DNA of 64,000 nt from Pleurotus ostreatus/Saccharomyces cerevisiae fusant (Eukaryota > Opisthokonta): NCBI GenBank assembly GCA_024196135.1, contig JAMQCK010000040.1, positions 1 through 64,000 on the forward strand, written 5' to 3'. A model generated the notes under the pieces. That model saw nothing but the letters and a program-made list of their open reading frames with translations. It was not told the origin of the DNA and did no database searches. The position numbers were made by a program, and so were the translations under genes. Shown here piece by piece: positions 58,537 through 64,000 of this stretch (its first letter is position 1; each line of letters begins with the position of its first letter).

Positions 58537-60133
58537 AACGGTGGAGGTGGAGACGAACCTGGCTGAGGTGGGGGCGGATGTGGATGAGGCAGGCAGGGTC
58601 TGCGCGAGGAGGAGGAGGAGGCGGCTGCCGACTTTCGCGAGCATGTTGATACGATGCGGTGCTCTTACGATTACGGCGTACATCTAATAATTATATACCA
58701 AGCATTCCTTACGGCTCTCCATCGCTCTGTGCCCGTCTGCTTTAGTCCAGTTGGGCGGCGGCGCCTGTAGTTGTGAGTTGCCAACCGGTGCGCAGATTCA
58801 GAACGCGCCGATTTGTGGCGTTCATCCTCGGAAAGTAGCTTTCTTCCCACCGTCATGATGATGTTGAACTTGCTATCGTCCTGCATCTGCATCGTCGCTT
58901 GGATCTCGCACGCACACCTCGCTGTCGCTGAGTGGTGATTACGAGGACTTACAACTATCGCTGCATAGCACTGCATGGTACAGCATGCGTGGCAGACAAC
59001 AGGCGGCCGGCGCGATAAGTACTTCCGTCTACCGTGACTTTCTCCGCCTTGGCCACGACGACGTCGATCAGGATGTCAAGCACGTTCTATCCTGATGTCC
59101 AGCACGGTCCCGATATCAAGCTTCTCACTCGCGTGACCGCCCTCGGGGCTTCTGCACTCAGGCCGCCGCATGGGATCCTCGCGCCAGTCTCCCTCGCAGA
59201 ATGAATACAGCCCCTCTCGCCCCATATGCACTTCCACATCATGGCTAGCTGCACAGCTGCCTGGCTGGCTGGCGGCGTGACTGCATGTCTAGCGGCGCGA
59301 CTGCATCCGGGGTTCATATCTATGTCAGCCCTCTCAGTCTATGCCCTCGAGAAGAAACAGTCCAGCGGTATCGCACGGTCAGCCGTTCCTAACCACGCCG
59401 CTAGCAATGTGGTCCAATACATGGGGCGCGTCTTCTCATTCTCGTCTTTTCTAACCCGTGCGCGGATTATGGGGAACGCACGGGACATGGGAATTACTTG
59501 GGACATGAGCTGTGCGTGAGGTACATGGGAAGCAAGAGGGACGTGGGAAGCAAGCGGCTGGGTCTCCGCCTCTGGAGGTGTAGGCCAGGTGGGAATGGTA
59601 TCTATTCCCGAGCTGCCGTAGTCTCCGAATCGGTGGTGCGCGTTGCTCTGCATATGCGTATCTTTGACTCCTTAGCGCCCGACCATAATGTTCCGAGGCT
59701 ATAGGTGAGCTCCATGGCAGCCGGCATCAATTCCTCTGTCGCGGTAAATCGTCTGTGCGGCGTCCCCGAGTCTGCATCGACACTGACGTGCTCGCAGGAT
59801 CCACAAGGAGCGTATGGTCAGCAGTCCCCCTTCGAAATGCTCGGCATGGAAGCCTCACAGGCCTAGCCACGATGGACAAAGGACATGATTATAGACGCGA
59901 GGGTGCAGTAATTCCGCACCACGCGTCCCCTCCACGCGCGCTCTCTTCTATCAGCTTTCCCACTCGCCCACCCTGCATTGCCCTCCAGACCCAAGACCAC
60001 CCTCCCCCGGATCATTCACGATAACACCCAAGGACGCGACGTATATAAGCGGGCTGGGTGGCAGCCCATACTCCCCAAGGTCAAGGTCTCATCCCCTCAG
60101 ATCTCCTACACCGGTCCACACCAGCTAGCAGCC
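58537..60133 (+). promoter_or_regulatory. 1.6-kb gene-free region; TATA box of the M35 peptidase gene
   Basis: No supported gene was found; the open frames near 59226-59704 have no coding character. TATATAAG at about 60042-60049 lies 85 bases before the peptidase start in a compact core promoter. Confidence 0.5.
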
Positions 60134-61412
60134 ATGTTCTTCAAGGTCTCCTCGCTCATCGCGCTGGCTCTGGCCGGTAGCGCGCTCGCGACGCCGCTTG
60201 CCCGCTCGGAGGACCTCAAGGTCGAGCTGAGCGGCGCGGAGAGCGTCACGTCCATCGACGACGTGAAGATCACGGCGGCGGTGACCAACACGGGCTCTGA
60301 GGCGGTCAAGGTGCTCAAATACGGCACCGTCCTCGACTCGCAGCTGCCGACGCGCTCGTTCCACGTCACCAAGGACGATGCGGACGTCGCCTTCACGGGC
60401 ATCAAGGTCAGTAGAGTGTCGCGCGACCTTCACGGTATGCTCATTTGACAACGCGCAGATGCAACTCTCCATCCCCGACCTTACCGATGAGGCCTTCGCG
60501 ACTATCCAGCCCGGCGAGACCGTCACCGCTGAGCACGCTGGTAAGAATATCTACTCTGCTGTGAAGTATACACAGTTGACGCCGTACCAGTCTCCGCGCT
60601 CTTCGACTTCGAGGCCGCCGGCGAGGGCGCTTACACCTTCGAGCCGGTCACCACCTTCATGGTCGCCAGCGGCGACAGCCTCGCGCCCGCCTCCGACATG
60701 CTCAAGACCAAGGTCGCCGCCACCGGCCTGACCATCACCATCACCGGCGACCTCGCGAAGCGCGCGATGGCCGTCGAGAAGCGCGCGCGCAACATCTGCA
60801 CCAACTCCTCCTACTCCTCCTTCATCAACTCCGCGTACTCGGAGGGCAAGTCGCTCGCCTCCACCGCCGCGTCGTACATCGCCTCCCGCGGCGCGAGCGA
60901 CTCGCTCTACCGCGCGTACTACGGCAGCACGAGCACGACGAGCGTAAGGAGCGTGTTCACGAACGTGGCGAACGAGAACTCGAGCTCGCGCACGTTGTCG
61001 TGCACGGATACGTACGGCGCGTGCAGCAATGGGGTGATCGCGTACACGGTCATTGCGACGACGAACGTCTACTTCTGCCCGATCTTCTTCCAGGAGGTGC
61101 CGTCGACGTACCTCTGCACCGGCCAGACCTCCGTCGCGTCCCGCAACGTCCGCGGCGGCACCGTCCTGCACGAGCTGACGCACGCCACCTCTGGTGAGCT
61201 TGTTTTGCGAGTTGATGGATGCGCTTGCTGACTTGGCCCGCAGGCACCGACGACATCACCTACGGCTGCTCTGCCGACCAGGCTCTGTCCGACGCCAACT
61301 CGTACGCCAACGCCGACAACTACAACGTATGTTTACCTCATCTCTTGCCTAACTACGTCCGCTGACCCTTGCACAGTGCTTCTCGACCCAGGTCTACGCT
61401 AACCAGTGCTAA
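60134..61412 (+). CDS. Secreted deuterolysin-type (M35) metalloendopeptidase
   Basis: Exons 60134-60406, 60459-60540, 60591-61193, 61244-61326 and 61377-61412 join to 358 residues. A signal peptide (MFFKVSSLIALALAGSALA) and a propeptide of about 170 residues precede the mature enzyme, which probably starts after a dibasic Lys-Arg near residue 185 (VEKRARNICTNSS). The aspzincin site is complete: HELTH in TVLHELTHATSG, with the third ligand Asp in TDDITYG. Cysteines at CTDTYGAC, FCP, YLC, YGC, CFS and the C-terminal Cys fit paired disulfides. This matches fungal peptidyl-Lys metalloendopeptidases of wood- and litter-decay fungi. Confidence 0.93.
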
Positions 61413-62239
61413 ATGGCTGGCTCAAAAAGCCAGGCGCGGCTCGCTGCTGAAGACGGCTAGGGTCATCGTCGCAATTCATGACGGGACGCTTCGCTTACTT
61501 CGTGGCTCGTCAATCACTGCCGAGTGCTTGGTCAATTAAATCCTAGGGTTGATGGGGTTATTATGGTTGGAATACACGGAAAGAGGTTTGTATAGTTGAA
61601 AGGTGTTTCCTGTATCGTACGTTCAGTATCTTGTCTTGTATATGGATGTAGCAAAATGGTCACCCATACTTGTTGTATCATCTCCAGTCCGTGAAGCGCA
61701 GGAAAACGAACAAACATGGCCAAACAAGTGCCTGCACCATTGAGCGCTTCGACTTCGTCACTGATACGTTCGATTTCACTTGAGATTCGCGAGTTCTCTT
61801 GAGAGGACTTGGTTGGAAGCAAGCACACGGAGTCCATTTGATACCGAGAGCAACTGTAAGTAACACTATCTACCCATACAACAGACCCCATAAACATAAA
61901 ATAAGATAAGAAAAGCACAATCAGCCATCAAGACCGGTGCGCAGACACGAACATCCAGATGCATGCGGTCAAAAACCACGCACAACCGGACACCGACGTC
62001 GAGAAGCAGTAAAACCATGCAACAGATGGGGTGCAGAGGAAAAGAACAGTAAAGAATAAGAGGGAAGTGGGGCGCGAAGCGGACTGCCCTGGAGGTGTAA
62101 CGCGTCATCTTCTACGTGAAATGATTCGTGTCGTCTCTTGCCGCTTCGATTCTAGGCCCCGGGGGCGAGAGAAAGGAAGAAAACGGGATCGGTAGATGCA
62201 GAGCAAGCGATAGCGAGTCGGAGCAGGGAGATGTGTTAC
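61413..62239. other. Intergenic, convergent
   Basis: Two 3' ends, AT-richer than the surroundings. No gene or repeat recognised. Confidence 0.45.
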
Positions 62240-63329
62240 TTAGTTGTAGTGCCACGAGACTGGGAGAAGAGGTCAGTAAGGGGTGGGACGCGATGAGGAT
62301 AAGGACGTACTGGGCTCGACACCGTCGTTCTCAAGACCGATGGCGTTGAAGGCGGCGACAGAGAGGTCGATGTCCGACCCAGTGGTGCACGTCGGGCAGG
62401 TGTCGGCAACAATGACGTCGACAGACTGGCCAGTCTTGGTGTTGGTGATGTGCACGGACTTGCCGCAGATGTCACCAGAGCGGCCGTACTCGGTCGGAGT
62501 CATGGCAGCGACGTAGTCGTTGTCAGAGTGGACAGTGCCGCAGGAGCCTGCAACGCCGTTCTGGTAGAAGAACGTGGCACTGGAATACCATGAGCAGGAG
62601 TTCCTGATGAGAGCTTGAGCGACACTTACGTGCCAGTGAGGTCGCCGCTGGAACCAGAGCCGGAGCCAGAGTCACCGCCGGTGGAGGTGGTCTCGGGGGC
62701 AGACTCGGAGGTGGACGTAGTCTCGGGCGCCTGGGAGGTGGTCTCCGGCGCCTGCGACGTGGTCGCGGGCTCCTCGTAGGTGGAGGTGGGCGCGGCCTGC
62801 TCGGAAGAGCTGGTCGACGCCGGGGCCTCCTGAGAAGAGGACTCCTCATCGTCACCATCATCCTCATCATCATCGCAGTCCTCGTAGTCACCATCGTCAT
62901 CATCGTCACCATCCGTCACCTGCGTGTTACCCGACGTGACGGCGGGGGCGGCGCTGGAGGAGGTAGACGTGGCCTCGACGGCGGTGGACGAGGGGGCGGC
63001 AGCGGAGGAAGAGATGTTGGCCGGGTCGCAGTACGCGGCACGGTTATCGTGGAGGTTCTCCGTCGCCAGCATGGGGTGGCAGCAGTCATCGAAGAACTGG
63101 GTGTTGTGCTGGTTCTGGCAGCCGATGGCGAGGTAGCGGGTGTGGTAGGTGTCGTAGTCCTCAAGGTAGCCCTCGGCGTACGTGGAGGGCCTGGTGATGG
63201 TCAATCGCCAGTAAAGCGGACGCGACGAAACACTCACTTCTCCTTGCGGGCGTGGTGCCAGGTGTTCATGGGCAACGCCTGCACGGCGGAGAGCGTGGCG
63301 AGAGCAGCGACGAAGGTAGCAGCGTACAT
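62240..63329 (-). CDS. Secreted expansin-like protein (double-psi beta-barrel)
   Basis: Read on the minus strand from 63329, with introns after exon 1 (donor in AA|GTGAGT), before the barrel domain and near the end. A signal peptide (MYAATFVAALATLSAVQALP) leads to a short Cys-bearing N-terminal module (YHTRYLAIGCQNQHNTQFFD, then DCCHPMLATENLHDNRAAYC). A Ser/Thr/Ala-rich linker with a long Asp/Glu run follows. The C-terminal RlpA/expansin-like barrel has TFFYQNGVAGSCG, DYVAAMTPTEYG, CGKSVHI, VIVADTCPTC and DLSVAAFNAIG, with the final SWHYN. Such proteins loosen cell-wall polysaccharides without cutting them; no catalytic claim is made. Confidence 0.85.
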
Positions 63330-64000
63330 GGCGCAAATGAGCAAAGCGGGTTCTCGGTCAAGTGACAGTGAAGGAGGGCGCGACTACAGGCGAGTCGGGA
63401 TGTGCAGGATTTAAAGAAGGAATGAACCGCTGCTGGGGGGACGTAAGTGCTCTGTAGAATTCCAGGAAGAGGGCACGCACGCTGCAAAGGCGAGAAGAGC
63501 GCGGGACGTCCGAAGAACGGTAATGAGCGCGGGGAGAGAAACGAGGAACGAACAAACCGAACTGGCGCGCGCTTTATATATTCTCGGCGCCGGCCGATCG
63601 CCGGCACCGCCATTGTAATTCGCCCGGAAGGGGATGCTCACCCTCGAAAACTTCGACTCCGCACAGGTCCCGCACCGTCCGCAGCGCCACCCCGGCGTGC
63701 CTCCCCCGATGCTCAGCGATGCCCTTGACAGCGCGCGCATGTGCCGACGATGGCAACCTCGCGAAGAGGCGGGTTCGCCCTCTCCTCGGCTTCCTACCCT
63801 TGAATCATCTCGACGTCTCTTCAAGTTCAACTCGAACTTCAACACGATGCGCTGGCAGCCAAGCCAGCTTGTCCGCGGTTCGGCCTCATTTCCATGGTGT
63901 TCGCTTGTAGCGCGGGCGTTTTGATCGTTGCCATCGTGCTGCTCGCCAACAAGCTGCGGCCACGAACCGTCACGTACGGCCTGCCATGCCCATTTGTGGC
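63330..64000. other. Upstream of the expansin-like gene and window end
   Basis: A TATA-like TTTATATATT lies at 63569-63578, next to a GC-rich palindrome (CCGGCCGATCGCCGG). No supported gene occupies the last 400 bases. Confidence 0.45.

Noticed and set aside
58537..60133. A gene in the long spacer before the M35 peptidase
   Set aside because: Short frames on both strands lack motifs and splice-consistent continuations.

Overview
The window is fungal nuclear DNA, almost certainly from an agaricomycete basidiomycete. It is GC-rich, and its genes are cut by many 46-66 nt GT-AG introns. It carries lineage-typical families (F-box/leucine-rich repeat genes, an M35 metallopeptidase, an expansin-like protein) beside housekeeping genes that read well as Spt6, Pab1, SRP54, Spt8, Pan2, Csm3 and others. 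All exon joins below come from reading splice sites and codon phase by eye; for most genes the joined exons sum to a whole number of codons.

Layout. 1-6154: a Ty3/gypsy-type LTR retrotransposon whose 5' LTR is cut by the window edge, with gag and pol joined by a textbook -1 frameshift signal. 6811-18574 (+): SPT6, PAB1, a Rib2-like deaminase and a siderophore L-ornithine N5-monooxygenase with clustered GATA-type sites upstream. 18918-21137 (+): an F-box gene. 21402-25598 (-): a SAM methyltransferase and SPT8, which is divergent from SRP54 (25845-27865, +). 28168-28285: a 118-bp foldback element. 28347-30806 (-): a four-helix membrane protein and a Coq11-like dehydrogenase. 31081-36707 (+): a run of F-box-type genes, one with a nonsense codon. 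37270-40175 (-): adenylate kinase and an N-terminal protein methyltransferase, divergent from CSM3 (40267-41686, +), whose 3' part is out of frame. 41966-43560 (-): an unknown Ser/Arg-rich protein. 45348-50625 (+): a C2H2 factor, an F-box gene and an F-box relic. 50891-55692 (+): PAN2. 56029-56540 (-): a PDCD5 homologue. 57016-58536 (+): a SWIM zinc-finger protein. 60134-61412 (+): a secreted M35 peptidase. 62240-63329 (-): a secreted expansin-like protein.

There is no gene cluster with one obvious shared function. Some genes are functionally linked without being adjacent: Pab1 is the activator and substrate platform of the Pan2 deadenylase, and Spt6 and Spt8 both act in RNA polymerase II transcription. 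The siderophore monooxygenase has no NRPS beside it here.

The most notable items are the retrotransposon's frameshift signal and its AUG-free leader, the GATA cluster before the siderophore gene, micro-exons of 17, 21 and 31 nt in two methyltransferase genes, the small foldback element, and the decaying F-box paralogues that share a 15-codon first exon. I did not find a convincing wholly new multi-gene system.
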